Shown here: positions 10,962-22,365 of the stretch, piece after piece
How the letters are laid out: every line of letters starts with the position of its first letter
How positions within the stretch are numbered: the stretch's first letter is position 1
DNA from: Adiantum capillus-veneris
Taxonomy: Eukaryota; Streptophyta; Polypodiopsida; Polypodiales; Pteridaceae
Direction: 5' to 3'
Length of the DNA stretch: 64,000 nt
NCBI GenBank assembly: GCA_014529385.2
Contig: CM043959.1
Span: 16,307,309-16,371,308 of the forward strand
The notes under the pieces: model-generated
What the model was told of the DNA's origin: nothing
Databases searched by the model: none
Seen by the model: the letters and a program-made list of their open reading frames with translations, nothing else
Made by a program: the position numbers and the translations under genes

Positions 10962-13024
10962 CTATAGAAAGGGATCTGTCACTTTGGATGCTGACTTGCA
11001 AAGCATTCTTAAGTTTGCACTGACAAAAACAAGGTCATTTGCTTTCTCCACTCCAAGTCGGTTTCTCTTTCTAGATGCAATGTGGTTATATCCACTCCAC
11101 AATTGCTCCAAGCAAGAGGAGCTAACCGCTTGGCTGAGAATGCGGATGGCAAGTCGTTGAAGATCGGGACCATCTGAACCATTTTCTTGCCACCACAAGA
11201 CAGAGGAAATCTTGGTGCGATCAATTTGGGCATCGGTTGTCCCAAATGATCCTCATATATCCCTGTAAAATGCAAGTTGATCCTTTATCTTGCATTGCAT
11301 GTCACGTTCAAGGTGAAGCTTCTTCAAGATGGTGTTCCAATGTGTATTTACCTCCGAATCATGCTCCTGCCTTGCACCTTGGAACTCTAGGTCCAACACA
11401 AAAGCTGCAGCATGAAGAGGTGAACTATAGGCATTCCACCTGCTACTGCAAAGCTCTTTGATTTCTTCGAGCCTATCTGGGTCCTGCTCATACTCTTCAA
11501 GGGCCTCGACCATGCGATCCATTGCTTCATAGACCTTGCCAATGCAAGGTTGCATACCATCCATCACTCTAAGCAAGTGGATCACAGGTTTCACCATTTT
11601 GTCAATACTCTTTAGGGACTCCCAAAACTCGGGATCCTCCACCTTCCTTGTACAAATGATCCCTGCGACTGTACTTGCATGGGTAGTTTGAGCAATCACT
11701 GTACTGATGAAGAGCTGTCGCACTGCACTTTTGACACTCTACAAAGCGGCTCACCATTAGATAGTTGTAGGCGAAGCGGGTCTCACAATACTTTAGAGGC
11801 ACTTTGCCCCCCGACCGCTTTAAGAACTCAGCTCGAGGTATGTTGTGGTTGTTGATGACACCAACCACCTTGGACGTGGATGCAATGAGAGGCTCTATCC
11901 AAGGTAGTTTGCCGAAATCCTTCAAGAGATTGTTAAGGCAATGTGCCATGCAAAAAGACACCATGGTGTGAGGATAAGTGCCTTCCAAAATAGCTCCGAC
12001 TGCCCTGTTTGATGCCTCCCCATCGATGACCAAATCTATCACAAGGTCCGACCCAATGGTCTCTACGGCGGAGGCCCACTCACTCGCAAGAACATCTGCT
12101 GATTTTCCTGTCTCTATGGCGTCATGGGAGTGGGCAAAATACATCTCCCCTTTGGAATAGGCAACAATGCCATGGATGGACCTCCTGCTAGTGTCGCTCC
12201 ATCCATCCGCAATGAGGGTCACGCCATACTTCATCCATTGCCTCTTCATGTTGAGGGTTGACATCTCCACAACGGCCTTCTCTCTATCGAGTGGAGTTAG
12301 TACGGAGGGCCTCGGAAGAGGGTGGCACGTAACATGTCCCATACTCTCCAATCCTCATGCACATGGTCTTGAAGTACTCCGACCTAGACATTGCACACAA
12401 GAGATATTAGTATTTACTATTTAATTGAGAATGAGAATCAAGATGATTGATTGTATGAAAATTTGAAAATGATAGTAAGTCTTACCGAGCCTTTATGAAG
12501 GGCATGTGATCGTGATAGAAAAAGCGGGCAACACTTATATCCACATCCTCCTTTCTTTTTGGATCCGAAGTGGTATGTAGGGTGCGTTGTTGAGATTTGG
12601 GAGTGGAGACCGGAGTAGTATTAAGCATTAAAAATGCCGATAGAAATGATGTCGCCGCCGTCTCCGTCGTTGTCGCATTGCTATCACCACCAACCGATGA
12701 AGGTGTAGAAGAGGGAAAAACCAAGTTGTTGGGGTCGATTGCGGGACGCTTAGGCCTTGCTGCTTCTTTCTCTTCTTTGTTGGCTTTCATGGCGGCATCC
12801 TTGGCTTCAAATTCCTTCAACCGTTGCTCATTGACGGCCTTGCATATTGCTTCTTGTTGTCCATCAAGCTTAAGGAGGCGAGCACGGACTTTGGTTGTAC
12901 AGGATTGTCGTTCGAAGCCGCATAGTTTGCACTTCCATGCGCATGCACCACCGGACTTTCCCAACACTCGAGAATGCACTTCATCCCACCACGATGCTTC
13001 GTCCTTCTTCTTCTTGGCACCCAA
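10962..13024 (-). pseudogene. hAT-2: broken BED/DUF659 hAT transposase
   Basis: The start ATG at 13024 opens MGAKKKKDEASWWDEV and a BED-like finger with CKLCGF. The usual zinc-binding His of the HLL motif is replaced by Arg (RARLL). An Ala/Thr-rich linker follows, then a DUF659 segment with WMKYGVTLIADGWSD (about 12245-12190). Next come DLVIDGEASN (second catalytic Asp, about 12030) and CMAHCLNNLLKDFGKLPWI, then RVMDGMQPCIGKVYEAMDR (about 11570-11520) and SSPLHAAAFVLD. At the end are WWQENGSDGPDLQRLAIRILSQAVSSS and the RKRNRL dimerisation block (to 10962). At least three frame changes (near 12400, 11700 and 11250) prevent a single protein, unless some are introns. This copy is better preserved than hAT-1. 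Confidence 0.88.
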
Positions 13025-13089
13025 GGGATCACGTTCACTTGATGCGAAAGCTTACACCATAAGTGATGAGACTCCAAAGAGGAAGGAAT

Positions 13090-13090
<1 letters not shown>

Positions 13091-13160
<70 letters not shown>
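13091..13160. repeat. (GA)n followed by a 36-base poly-G run
   Basis: A GA tract (13091-13124) runs directly into an unbroken G run at 13125-13160. On the minus strand this is poly-C then (CT)n immediately upstream of the hAT-2 start codon. The G run could form a quadruplex. Its exact length is likely to be unstable in assembly. Confidence 0.95.
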
Positions 13161-13161
<1 letters not shown>

Positions 13162-13604
13162 TGATGGCGCGGTAGAGAGTGATGGAGAGGTGGAGTCTTG
13201 ATTCTTGAATCTCAAGCTTGAGCCTTGAGGCTTAAATCCTTGAGGCCCAAGGGAGAGAAGAGAGGTGATGAATGAGAGAGATGGAGAGATGGAGAAGTGG
13301 AGCTTGAGGGAGAAGTGGAGCGGCAACTTGCAAGCGTCAAGCTTGAGCCTTGAGGCTTAAAGCCTTGAGACCCAAGGGAGGGAGAGAGAGTGCCTTGGGA
13401 GAGAGAAAGTGCCTTGCCCAATGCCTTGGTTGAAGTTGGCCCTTGACTCTTGAGAGAGGAAAGGTAAGTTGAGGGGCTTGCTTCATTGCCTAGGGCCTTG
13501 GATTATTATATAGGGAAGATCCCCCGTTCAAATTTCAAAAGAACTCATTCGTTTGTTTTTTTCCAGCCGACGGATTTTTTTAGAAAAAAACGTTGCACCA
13601 GGCC

Positions 13605-13742
13605 GTTCGTTCCGCTCGTTCCAGGGTCTGTTCCGGTGACGTTCCGATAGGCATCCCAAAAACACGGGGTTTCCGTTCCGAGTGCCCAACCCCCTAGGGA
13701 ACGCGTTCCGGGAGTGGGAGGGGCCGTTCCGCCCGTTCCCTG
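13605..13742. repeat. hAT-2 right terminal/subterminal repeats
   Basis: Repeated CGTTCC/GTTCCG motifs, ending GCCCGTTCCCTG. The reverse complement begins CAGGGAACGGG and resembles the left end of the element. Confidence 0.68.
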
Positions 13743-14746
13743 TTACTCTAACATCACTGTGTACATAGCAAGTCCGTAGGCATCAAACGGAAAGTTGTGA
13801 ATCGAGATAAAACTAGGCATATGGCCAAATGAAAAAGACTGAAGGCCAAGGTTAAAAACCTCTCCTAGAGAAAAAGAAAAAGTGCCCTGGCAAGCTAAAT
13901 AAAGAGAGGATAGCAATAGCCTATGAAAGATAGGCGCTTCAACAAAAAGCCCATTCGGCAACTGTAAATCAAGAACTAGAGCCACCAAAAGCCACCAGAG
14001 GTAAAGATGACAGTGAGCAACTACGAGAAGCTCGGTGCCAAACAAAGCCTGCCAGGTGGTAAAATCTGGTAGCAAAAGGTAATGGAGGAACAAGAGAGAG
14101 CAGTTGGGGACAAAGGTAACGGACATCACCAAGAGACTTTGACAGGATGGCACAAGGTGGGTAACAGAGCACTGCACAGGAGCACACAAGGAGCTTTCAT
14201 CCAAAAGAGCGAGCAGTTTACTTGCTGAGGTGGCTCTTGAAGACCATAACTAAAGAGAGATCTCCAGGGAGACAATGCAAGAGGCTCTAAAAGCTGGGTC
14301 CAAGTGAAAACCATCCAAAAAGTCCTAGAAGAACGAGGAGAGAGAAAACAAACAAGCAAAAACAAAAAACAAAAGCATTACATAGAAAAAAACAAAAACA
14401 CTGACATGCATCCAAGCATACACGCACTCACACCCCCCCGGAAGAAAGCCCTCAAAGGGCACACACTTGTGCGCATGCACACGCACACACACTAAAAGAT
14501 ACAATCAAGAAAGAAACAAAAAAGGAGCAAAAAGAAAACAAACCCAAAACAAGCAAGGCATTGACAAAGCAGTTGGATCCACTCAGGGAGAAACTGCCAA
14601 GGAGCCTGCCACACCATGACGAGAGCTGGTGTGGAAGGCGAGGTCCCGCAAGCAACCTTCTCGAGGCATAGACAGTGATTTTGATGGGCTTCATGTTGAT
14701 GGATAATAGGCGGCACATCCAAAAGAACGAATGTGATAGAAGCATA
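13743..14746. other. Intergenic, no gene recognised
   Basis: Open frames occur on the minus strand (for example 14204-13743) but have biased Leu/Ser/Phe composition and no motif I can name. A stretch at 14400-14490 is CA/AC-rich. Nothing is supported as a gene. Confidence 0.45.
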
Positions 14747-14750
14747 GTAA

Positions 14751-14905
14751 CAGGGAATGGCCGTTTTCAAGTCTCCGTTCCCCGTTCCCATTCCAAGTTC
14801 CCGTTCCGAATCCCTGTTCCGTGTTTCAAACGTGAGTACCCGTAACAGGGAATGGCATTTTGTTCCACGTTCCCGTTCCCCGTTCCCATTCCGGTTTCTC
14901 GTTCC
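14751..14905. mobile_element. Small hAT-like MITE or nested hAT ends
   Basis: The left end CAGGGAATGGCCG and the right end (inward on the minus strand CAGGAACGAGAAACCGG) are similar to each other and to the ends of hAT-2. The interior is GTTCCCGTTCC repeats. The motif GTAACAGGGAATGGC occurs twice, at about 14747 and 14842, so two ends may be stacked. The 8-base flanks are not identical. It has no coding capacity. Confidence 0.5.
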
Positions 14906-15067
14906 TGATAACTATGGATAGAAGAGGAGAGGGGATCTGTAAACCTTAAGCGACCACCGTAGTTAAAAGTACGGTGGTTACTCAAGATGGGGAGTCGTTC
15001 ATCACAATGAAAAATCAATCCAATGCGTCCCAAGACCACCACGTGGAGGTTGCTTCCCTCGAGACCA

Positions 15068-15071
<4 letters not shown>

Positions 15072-15155
<84 letters not shown>
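15072..15155. repeat. (CT)n microsatellite
   Basis: About 84 bases of uninterrupted CT. Confidence 0.97.
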
Positions 15156-15157
<2 letters not shown>

Positions 15158-15370
15158 GCCTTCCAAATTTTGTAGATCCCCTCATTTTGTGCCTTCTCTT
15201 GTACTAAGCGACACTCCTCTTGCCACATCTTTGCAAATCGAGGCGATCACCACGACCGGTTGCTCTTGGAGATTCCACATCCGAAGGTGGTGGTTGTCCA
15301 TCATCGAAGGCAAGAGGTTGCACAACTATTGTTGTCACCTATTCATCCATCTTCCACTGGCACTTCCAAG

Positions 15371-15392
15371 ACACACACACATACATACATAC

Positions 15393-15432
<40 letters not shown>

Positions 15433-15445
15433 ATACACACACACA
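15371..15445. repeat. Compound (CA)n(TA)n(GT)n microsatellite
   Basis: CA repeats change to CATA and TATA, then GT repeats, then ATACACACAC. The CA and GT arms are complementary and could fold into a hairpin. Confidence 0.9.
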
Positions 15446-15548
15446 TATATATGCACGTACGCATATGTGTGAAATATTTGTGTTTATGAAAATGCATGGC
15501 TTCTGTATTATGTAAAAATGTGTATGTGTGTGTGTGTATACATATATA

Positions 15549-15695
15549 AAGCCATGTAGGATCTACCTACAGCAAAACCATCAGCTAAGATTCATTGTGG
15601 CAACTTAACCTTGGCGCTCAGTGTTCTCAGCTATATCAAGCATGTGGGCTTGCGTATTATGCAAGTGAAGCATGATCCAAAAGAATCACACATAG
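15549..15695 (+). repeat. Direct repeat pair, copy 1
   Basis: Starts AAGCCATGTAGG and contains AACCATCA, AACCTTGGC, CTCAGTGTTCTCA, TATATCAAGCATGTGG and GCAAGTGAAGC. The second copy lies 16179-16320, about 630 bases away. The spacer (15700-16178) has no recognised coding. The pair could be a tandem duplication or the ends of an unknown small element. Confidence 0.7.
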
Positions 15696-16178
15696 GTGGA
15701 GATAGCGAGCATCTTCTTGCTCTCATCTCCTTTCTGTTGACTCTTGCCCCCTTTTTGCACGGATGCATAAAGACCCACTCCACCAAAATTGAGACCAAAT
15801 TCTCTCATATGTTGTACATGCATACAATACTTCAGTCCCATCCTCTACCAAATTTAACCCTTTTCGCACACTACATGGACAATATCCTCAATTACTCTAT
15901 GTCCTTCACACATTAGAGATTCAACCCATAGGGCTGATGCAATCGATTAATTGCATTATTTGCAACAAGTTCAACCTTTACAACAATGTGTGCTCCTCCG
16001 CAATCTCCAACGAGCACGATAACACCAAAAAAAAGCAATATGACAATCGTCAACTTCCCATGGAATACGTCCTACTTCAACAATTTCTAATCACCACTAC
16101 TCATGTCACTCACATCAAGCCCTACCACGTCAATAGTTCACTTAACAAGCAAGTGTGGCATAATAGCTACGTGGATCA

Positions 16179-16320
16179 AGCCATGTAGGTTTTACCCAAA
16201 ACCATCAACTCAATGTCTTGTAACACCCTAACCTTGGCACTGAGTATTCTCAATTATATCGAGCATGTGGACCAACATATTGAGCAAGTGAAGCCAAATA
16301 CAAGAGAGTCTCACAATACA
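16179..16320 (+). repeat. Direct repeat pair, copy 2
   Basis: Matches 15549-15695 at perhaps 70-75 percent by eye, with small indels. It shares AAGCCATGTAGG, AACCTTGGCACTGAG, ATATCGAGCATGTGG and GAGCAAGTGAAGCC. Confidence 0.7.
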
Positions 16321-18044
16321 TACCTTTTAAAAATCCAAATAAATGAAGATACACCTTTTAACCAATTGAGCAAAGCGCAAGGTATAGACTCGTGATAGTC
16401 ACCAATAAGACAATATAACCATCAACTCCATCATGCATAGTGTTGACGAAATACTACCACATCTCTACTCAAGTCATCAATGCCCAATAGAGGGTGAATA
16501 AATATGCTCACACACATTCAACACAGAGAAAAGAGCATACATCAATAAAATGATCTGCGTATTAAGTTTCTTCCATAATTCTAACGATGCAAGGCAGGGT
16601 CAAGCCATAATGAATCCTTGCACTAGAAGAAGCATTAAATAGATATTCTAACATAGTTGATAGAGCATCCTAAACAGTTGAAGATAGAAAAAAATAACAC
16701 AATATGAATTGTTCGTAAATCTCTCTCTACCATGATGTCTCTATCAACATCTCTCTATGAATAATGTTAGCAGCCTATCCTTATCCATGGACCTAGACAA
16801 AAAAGGTAGCATGACATCTTGTCGAACGCCTTACTTTGATCTTGGACATCGAAATGAATCCAACTTCTTGAGCTGAAATTCTTAGCTTCTTCATGTAAAA
16901 GCCTTTGATGTCACATTGGCAATAAGATCTTCAAATTTTGCAATAGTTGCACCAACCCCGCACTTGAGAATTGAACTATTACTCTTCAAGAATGGAGTGA
17001 TACAAATTGGGGTCGTAACAAATATCCTAAGATCTCTTGCACATATCCTCGCAATAGGATCAAAAACTAATTCTTGTTGTGCTATCAATAAAAACATTTG
17101 GTTGAGGCATTCACTTTACAAGCTAGGCTTTTTACATCAGAGCTTGGTTATCCACTCAAACAGCCAAGGTTGGTTGCTATTGCACGCGATCCGGCAAGTC
17201 AATCTAGGACCATGGTCCTCGGCACATGAGAGATACATTAGCATATTTTTCAGACGATGGTTTAGGATGGCACCGCTTGTTAGGGAAATGGTATTGGATG
17301 GTACCACTCACTTGGCATAGAGGCCTACAGCAGTAAAATGACATTTCCACGAAGCCTCTTTCCAGACAATTGCCTAGCGATCACTCCTACTCATTCCGCA
17401 TACAAGCACTAAGAAGGAATGTTAACCTATCCTGCATTCTCTTGTAGCATCCGCTTGTATCTCGCAAGAGTTTTGGTAAGGAATGAGGGCTGTTTTGGGG
17501 CTGCGTGCTGCCTCATCTAAAGATAAAGACCATGCATAAGAACGCTGAGGGGCTAGCGGGTGGGCTGATGCATTTTTCCATTGTAATCTGGCATTTCTTT
17601 AACTGAGGGGACTATTTCAACCTGTCAACAGACTCCTAGTTACATGCCCATTTATATGCATTTATGGGCTGATATGGAGAGTGGGGCAGTTTAAGAAGCA
17701 CTATTACGAGAGTCCCCCCTCGCAGTATTGTACTCATCGTGTGAGCACTTGACCCACCCTTTTCATAGCCGCAATCGTCTCTCCACACCCTCTAACTTGA
17801 AGCACTCAACCGCTTGGTTGGTTAACCCATCTCTCTGTTAACATCTGTGATCACTCAGCTTTGTATCAGCAAAGTGCAACTTTTGCTGACCTATTTATGT
17901 ACATATGTATACATACACACGTCTGTATGTGCACAAATGTAAGTATGTATCTACACATAAACCTTTAATAAGATTATGCAGATGTTGATTGCACGTGATG
18001 CAATTATTCAGACACAAACACCAAAAGAACCAAGTACACCATAC
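16321..18044. other. 3' side of the CCCH gene; intron or intergenic
   Basis: No second exon of the CCCH gene was found here on the minus strand. The open frame at 16916-17320 (plus) has no recognisable domain. The first bases downstream of the exon (18044 and below) should be intron. A repeated TAYGTA/ATAC tract lies at 17895-17960. Confidence 0.45.
18039..18044 (-). other. Predicted 5' splice site of the CCCH gene
   Basis: On the minus strand the exon ends TTCTG and the intron begins GTATGG. The phase-1 junction falls where family members continue with Ala-Glu-Leu-His, while the unspliced frame turns hydrophobic and stops. Confidence 0.75.
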
Positions 18045-19038
18045 CAGAACTTCCATGAACAAAGTGGCATTTTTGCCCAAAAGGACAATGACCCGTTGTC
18101 TCCCACTTGTTGCAAACTCGAGATTTCCAAGTTGATGACCGCTCGCTTGGGCCACCAGCACTCATTCCACCATTTCCTTGACTGGTCATCGGTCCCAAAC
18201 TAATAGCATTGCTCTCTCTCAAAATCCTGCCCTGAGAAACTTGGTCATCATGCATGAAAATACATCTATCTCCATATGGGCAGCCATCTTCAGTATAGAA
18301 CTTTCTACAAGGACGTGGAGTCTTGTGGAATCTTTGTGAGTCTCCTTGATTCACTGCTCCATTAGGCTCTGCAACAACTTGAATTTGATTAGTGGTACTT
18401 CCACGTGAAGCTCGTTCTGCTTCTTGGGCTGCTACCATTTCTTCCCACCCGGGGGGAGGCTTCCTCAGCTCTTCCATACCATGGGCGAAATTGCAGTTTG
18501 AGTTGTAAGGGCATGTTCCGGCCCGAAACTTGCAGCAGAGCTTGGTTTTGAAGAAAATGCTACCTGTGCCCTTGCTTTTGCCCATACTACCATTCGCAAG
18601 TGAGGAGTCAATAAGAGCAGAGCCCATTTCAGATAGTTCTCCTGAGAAAGAATTGCTGCCTCGTGCACTGTTCTGCTTCTGGAGAAGGCCGCCACCATTA
18701 GCAGCCCTAGATGAACCTTGAAACTCGGTCATATCAGAGGCTTGGGCATCATGAACGGAGGTAGGTAAGAGAGCAGGATCGCCGGAAGAATCACCTCTTG
18801 CAGAAAAAGAAGCTGGAGAGCAATCACCGGAAGCAGCGCGAGCTCGCTTCTCTGGAGGCCGAGGATGTCTGTGATGAGAATACTTGCGGTTTTTGCTCGA
18901 CCAATCTGAATCGTCGGCTTCATAATCTTCGTCCGACCAGCCTACCCTACTTTCACCGACGCCTCCTTCCCACAAAACTACGGTGTCGCCCGCCATAGCC
19001 ATGCCCGCTGCGAGCTCGGCGGCGGCGGTGGTATCCAT
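18045..19038 (-). CDS. CCCH zinc-finger protein, first exon
   Basis: The product is predicted to bind RNA through three tandem-type CCCH fingers, and closely resembles the plant family that includes Arabidopsis At1g32360. The start ATG at 19038 is the first in frame. Residues 1-155 are low-complexity, acidic then Ser/Gly-rich, with a basic RKYSHHRHPRPPEKRAR stretch near 51-67 that could be a nuclear signal. Finger 1 is C168-x7-C176-x5-C182-x3-H186, followed by the family hallmark EELRKPPPGWEEMVAA. Finger 2 is C244-x8-C253-x5-C259-x3-H263. Finger 3 is C309-x8-C318-x5-C324-x3-H328. After His328-Gly-Ser-Ser the sequence reads G|GTATGG, a good splice donor at 18044, and similarity ends. The open frame beyond (to 18004) is intron. 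The exon has no stop or frameshift, unlike everything around it. The last exon was not found in the window. Confidence 0.9.
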
Positions 19039-19080
19039 TCTCTCTTTCTTTCTAGGTTTTTAGTTAAAACTGCCGCGGGA
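19039..19080 (-). promoter_or_regulatory. CT/GA-rich leader of the CCCH gene
   Basis: Upstream of the start, the minus strand reads CTAGAAAGAAAGAGAGA before ATG. Purine-rich leaders of this kind are common in plant 5' UTRs. No clear TATA box was seen close by. Confidence 0.4.
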
Positions 19081-21860
19081 AACTTCTGTACATTCGTTAG
19101 AATAGTTTCATACCTGGTCTTGATGGTGGGCGGAAAAAAGTCAAGTATTCAGCTTGCAGTTGCCATGAGACAAATACATTGTAGGGGAATTTGGAAAGCA
19201 AGCATTAGAGGGTGCTCAATCGCTATACTTTGTGTATAGACTATTAGGCCTTACTTCTTGGCCGCGGCAATGCGCGGGTCACATACTCAGTAAACTAGTA
19301 AACATAGGCATTCCTACATGTATGTAAAACCTCAATTCTAATATTCTCACATCCTCAAGTTACTCAAAAGTCTCCCAATGACTCCTCACATGCCCCTCAG
19401 CATCATAGAACTAATCTATTTGCATTCTTTTAATAGGGTAGAAGACCCAATATAGAAACGACGAAAGCAAGTGAGGCCAAGCTTGAGCTATGGTGGACGG
19501 ATTTGAGTTGTGAGAGGCGCAATAGAAGCGCAGCAAGAAGAGCTCCTTGACACAATTGGCAACTCCTCGAACAATGTTGTCCATACCTTTTCAGACCGAT
19601 TAGCACGACTCTCACAACAAATGCAACCATTTTAGCGATTTGGGATGTTCACGCACCAATTCTGAGCTGCCCACGGTTGCGTTCATACCAAAATTTGAAC
19701 TAGTGAAAACGATGCACATCAGCTATTTTACTCCAACGACTCACGCTCCATAATTTCAAAATTGGGGGGTGACATGGGTTACTACTAGAGCCTATCTCCT
19801 AACTAGCTCCTCTACCCTCGTCTCCTTATTGACTCATCTACCTTACTACAAAATGAAATAATCTTAGCCAATTCCACTGTCATATTCATACTGTAGCAAA
19901 AAGAAACCCTTGCAAGAATTTTGGAAGTGTCGATCTATGTTCTTGAATACTCTAACGAACCACGATAAAGGAAATAGCTATTTCCGAAGGTGTCGAGCTA
20001 GATCCTATATGCAATCCAAAACAAGGAAAGCATAGTGCCACCAACAAGGATTGCATTCGTGCTAATTTGTGAAAAGGGTGCTAACGTCCGATGCATAATT
20101 CTACCTGAACAAGGATCAAAGTTTAGCATGCTATCACACCAAATTTAGAGCATACTTGAAAAATAACTACTTGAAGAGGAGATCAATACAATGGTTCTTA
20201 GGCTACTACTAATACAGAGACGGTGAAACTCCACAATGGCTCTAGAAGATATGACAAAAGAAGTAGTTCTTGGTCAACGGTGGATGACACGATGCTAGTG
20301 CTACAGAGGAACTACAATGCTCCAAGTACAAAGCTTCGAATACAAGTATCGCTTGTGGAACAAGTTAAGACAAAGCCACATGAAACACCCTCAAAGTCAT
20401 GAGATTTGGTGCTATTAACCCCTAGCATTACCAAGGAAATGTACCAAGAGAGGGGCAAAGAAAAAGTGAAGCTTCACAATGCCTTCGACCCTCAAAGTCC
20501 CATATGTGTCTATGTTGATTGTAGGCATCTCCGCATCAGAGAAGCTAGAAAGGACACAATTTCACTCATGAGGCTCAAAGAATGGCTCACTACCCCAAGC
20601 TGAAAATGGGAAACTCAAGGTGTATCAACCAAAATATCCTTCCTTGTGAGCTCAAAAGAGAAAATAAAGAAAGTGTTCGTCCTAAAAAGTTATGTTCGAG
20701 TCAATGATCTAGTACAAAGAGAAGATTGAAACAAGATAGCAGGTATAGACAAGCACATGGGATGGATTGCTTCTCATTATAGTTTACAAGAGCAAGGCTA
20801 TTATGAAGGCAAAGATGGTTGTGGGTACCAAAACCGCATGTTACACCCTTTGCAGAAAGTCCAGTGGCAAACAAGGCATCAAAGGAACACCAGCCAAGGA
20901 AGGGTGTAAAGTCACATCAACCTACAAGAAAGCAACAACATTGAGATATCTCCACTCCTCGGAAGCTTGTCAACACAAAGTGATTTGGGTTCCAAATATT
21001 TACAACAAAGACATTGAACCAATGCCAACGTCTCTACTTCAAGAACTTACCATGACTCTCCAAAATATAGCGTTTAGAAGAATTGGGTACCAAAGAAGAA
21101 GACCCAACATGAAGACAGTTCATTAGTCTTTCTACATAATATTAAAGACTCTTTTTCATGGATTGTTCCTCGATATTTTTGCAATGCACAAGGTTTGACC
21201 ACCCCAAGCTAAGAGCCAATGCTACAAAAACCAGTATGCTTGTGTGTGCACACTAACTCTCATTAAATGCTATCATCTAGTGAGATTTTTCTATATAGTC
21301 GTCCTTTACAAAGCCTTATTTACATGAACAAAGGGAGCCTTGAGTGGACAAATGAACTCCAAACTTCATCAAGACCATATGAATGTGATGACCTAGTCAT
21401 GTTCTAGTTGCTTGCAGAGATGCTAGGATGGTACAAATTACAATTTATGCTACCTAGTGCTTTGCTCAAGAATTTGGTATGGTTTGACTGATAATGATTT
21501 CTAGAGTCTATTCCCCAAAATTTGGTGGCAAATGGATATGATGGAATCTGCAAATGCACACTTAATCGACACTACAATCTCTTTTGTGATGCTCTTTGAA
21601 TAGGGTTTTGATGCTCAAATGCTAATCCAAAGGCACGATTGTCATCCACATGCAGTAATTGACAATGTGGGTATATGCTTAGTTTTATGAAACATTCATA
21701 TGGCCCAAATCATAGTTCAATCCATATGGGCTACTAAAAGGGCTCATCGGTCCAAATGATTCCTTATGCTCTTGGCAATGCTTGTGCACAATTGTATGCC
21801 AAATGCAAGTTCTATGACTTCTTTTGCAATTTAGGCACTCTAACACACTAAATGGCGCTT
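19081..21860. other. Intergenic, no gene recognised
   Basis: Plus-strand open frames at 20406-20603 and 20767-21126 are lysine-rich but carry no domain I can identify. One contains KVIWVPN, which recalls a motif of copia gag linkers, but this is too short to rely on. The region is probably decayed retroelement DNA. Confidence 0.45.
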
Positions 21861-22030
21861 ATGATTAGATTTTATTGATCCAAATGATATAAAACTTCAC
21901 ATGCAAGATGTGCTTACATAGATGGATGCACTTGTGAAGTCAGATATGATTAGCTTTTATGATCCAAATGATATAAAACTTCATATTCAAGATGTGCTTA
22001 TATAGATAAATGCATCGGTGAAGTTGGATA
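21861..22030 (+). repeat. 85-base tandem duplication
   Basis: Two head-to-tail copies begin ATGATTAG. They share GATCCAAATGATATAAAACT, CAAGATGTGCTTA, ATAGAT and GTGAAGT. The second starts at 21946. There is no coding function. Confidence 0.85.
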
Positions 22031-22122
22031 TGCAAGTGTGAAGCATGGTTCAAATCAAGATTCCGTCATTGGCCCAAATCTCAGTTTGTGCCAAGAGGGT
22101 TTTGAAAGCTCAATTTGGTAAT

Positions 22123-22127
22123 TTTAG
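22123..22127. other. Target-site duplication TTTAG (left)
   Basis: Matches 29063-29067 on the far side of the miniature LTR element. Confidence 0.85.
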
Positions 22128-22348
22128 TGTCAAAGTTGACGATGCAGAAGTGTAGAGCCAAGAGAATGAATGAGAGAGAGAGAGAGAGTATCGAACCAAC
22201 CAACTAGGCAATGAATTGATGATTTATAGAATGGCTGCTATGTGCACATGATTTCCTTGCCTAGAATCTTGTCAAATAAGTAAAATAAATACCTAAATAT
22301 ATTGGGATCTCACTGGAATATTCAAACTAAGATGTTATAACTTCAACA
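22128..22348 (-). repeat. 3' LTR of the TRIM-like element
   Basis: 221 bases, TG...CA on both strands. It lacks about 50 bases that are present in the 5' LTR. It carries a short GA tract (about 22172-22188) where the 5' LTR has 93 bases. It is not followed by a primer-binding site, as expected for a 3' LTR. Confidence 0.88.
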
Positions 22349-22365
22349 CCCTCTTTGCACCCCAC
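22349..22365 (-). other. Polypurine tract of the TRIM-like element
   Basis: On the minus strand GTGGGGTGCAAAGAGGG directly precedes the 3' LTR start TGTTGAAG. Confidence 0.8.

Larger units (their letters stand above)
10212..13742 (-). mobile_element. hAT-2 DNA transposon
   Basis: A minus-strand hAT transposase sits between GC-rich ends built from CGGAACGGGAACGGG. The left end reads CCCGGAACGGGAACGGG. The right end, read inward on the minus strand, is CAGGGAACGGGCGGAACGG. These look like degenerate terminal inverted repeats with CGTTCC/GGAACG subterminal repeats. The CAGGG start is usual for hAT. The 8-base flanks (CAAAGTTA and TTACTCTA) do not match, so the ends may be off by a few bases or the duplication may have decayed. 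Confidence 0.72.

Noticed and set aside
10204-13750. Claiming an 8-base target-site duplication for hAT-2
   Set aside because: The flanks CAAAGTTA and TTACTCTA do not match. Only GTTAC is shared near the junctions, which may be chance.
15371-15445. CRISPR-like or hairpin regulatory array
   Set aside because: Only simple CA/TA/GT repeats; no spacers. No CRISPR array exists anywhere in the window.
18004-18044. The last 13 codons of the CCCH open frame (VYLVLLVFVSE)
   Set aside because: Family similarity stops at His-Gly-Ser-Ser, where a good GT donor occurs. The extension is hydrophobic intron sequence.
17895-18203. Short open frames overlapping the CCCH exon end
   Set aside because: Shadows of the exon and intron in other frames.
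20406-21126. Possible copia gag remnant
   Set aside because: Only a short WVP-type motif resembles copia linkers. No zinc knuckle, protease or integrase nearby.
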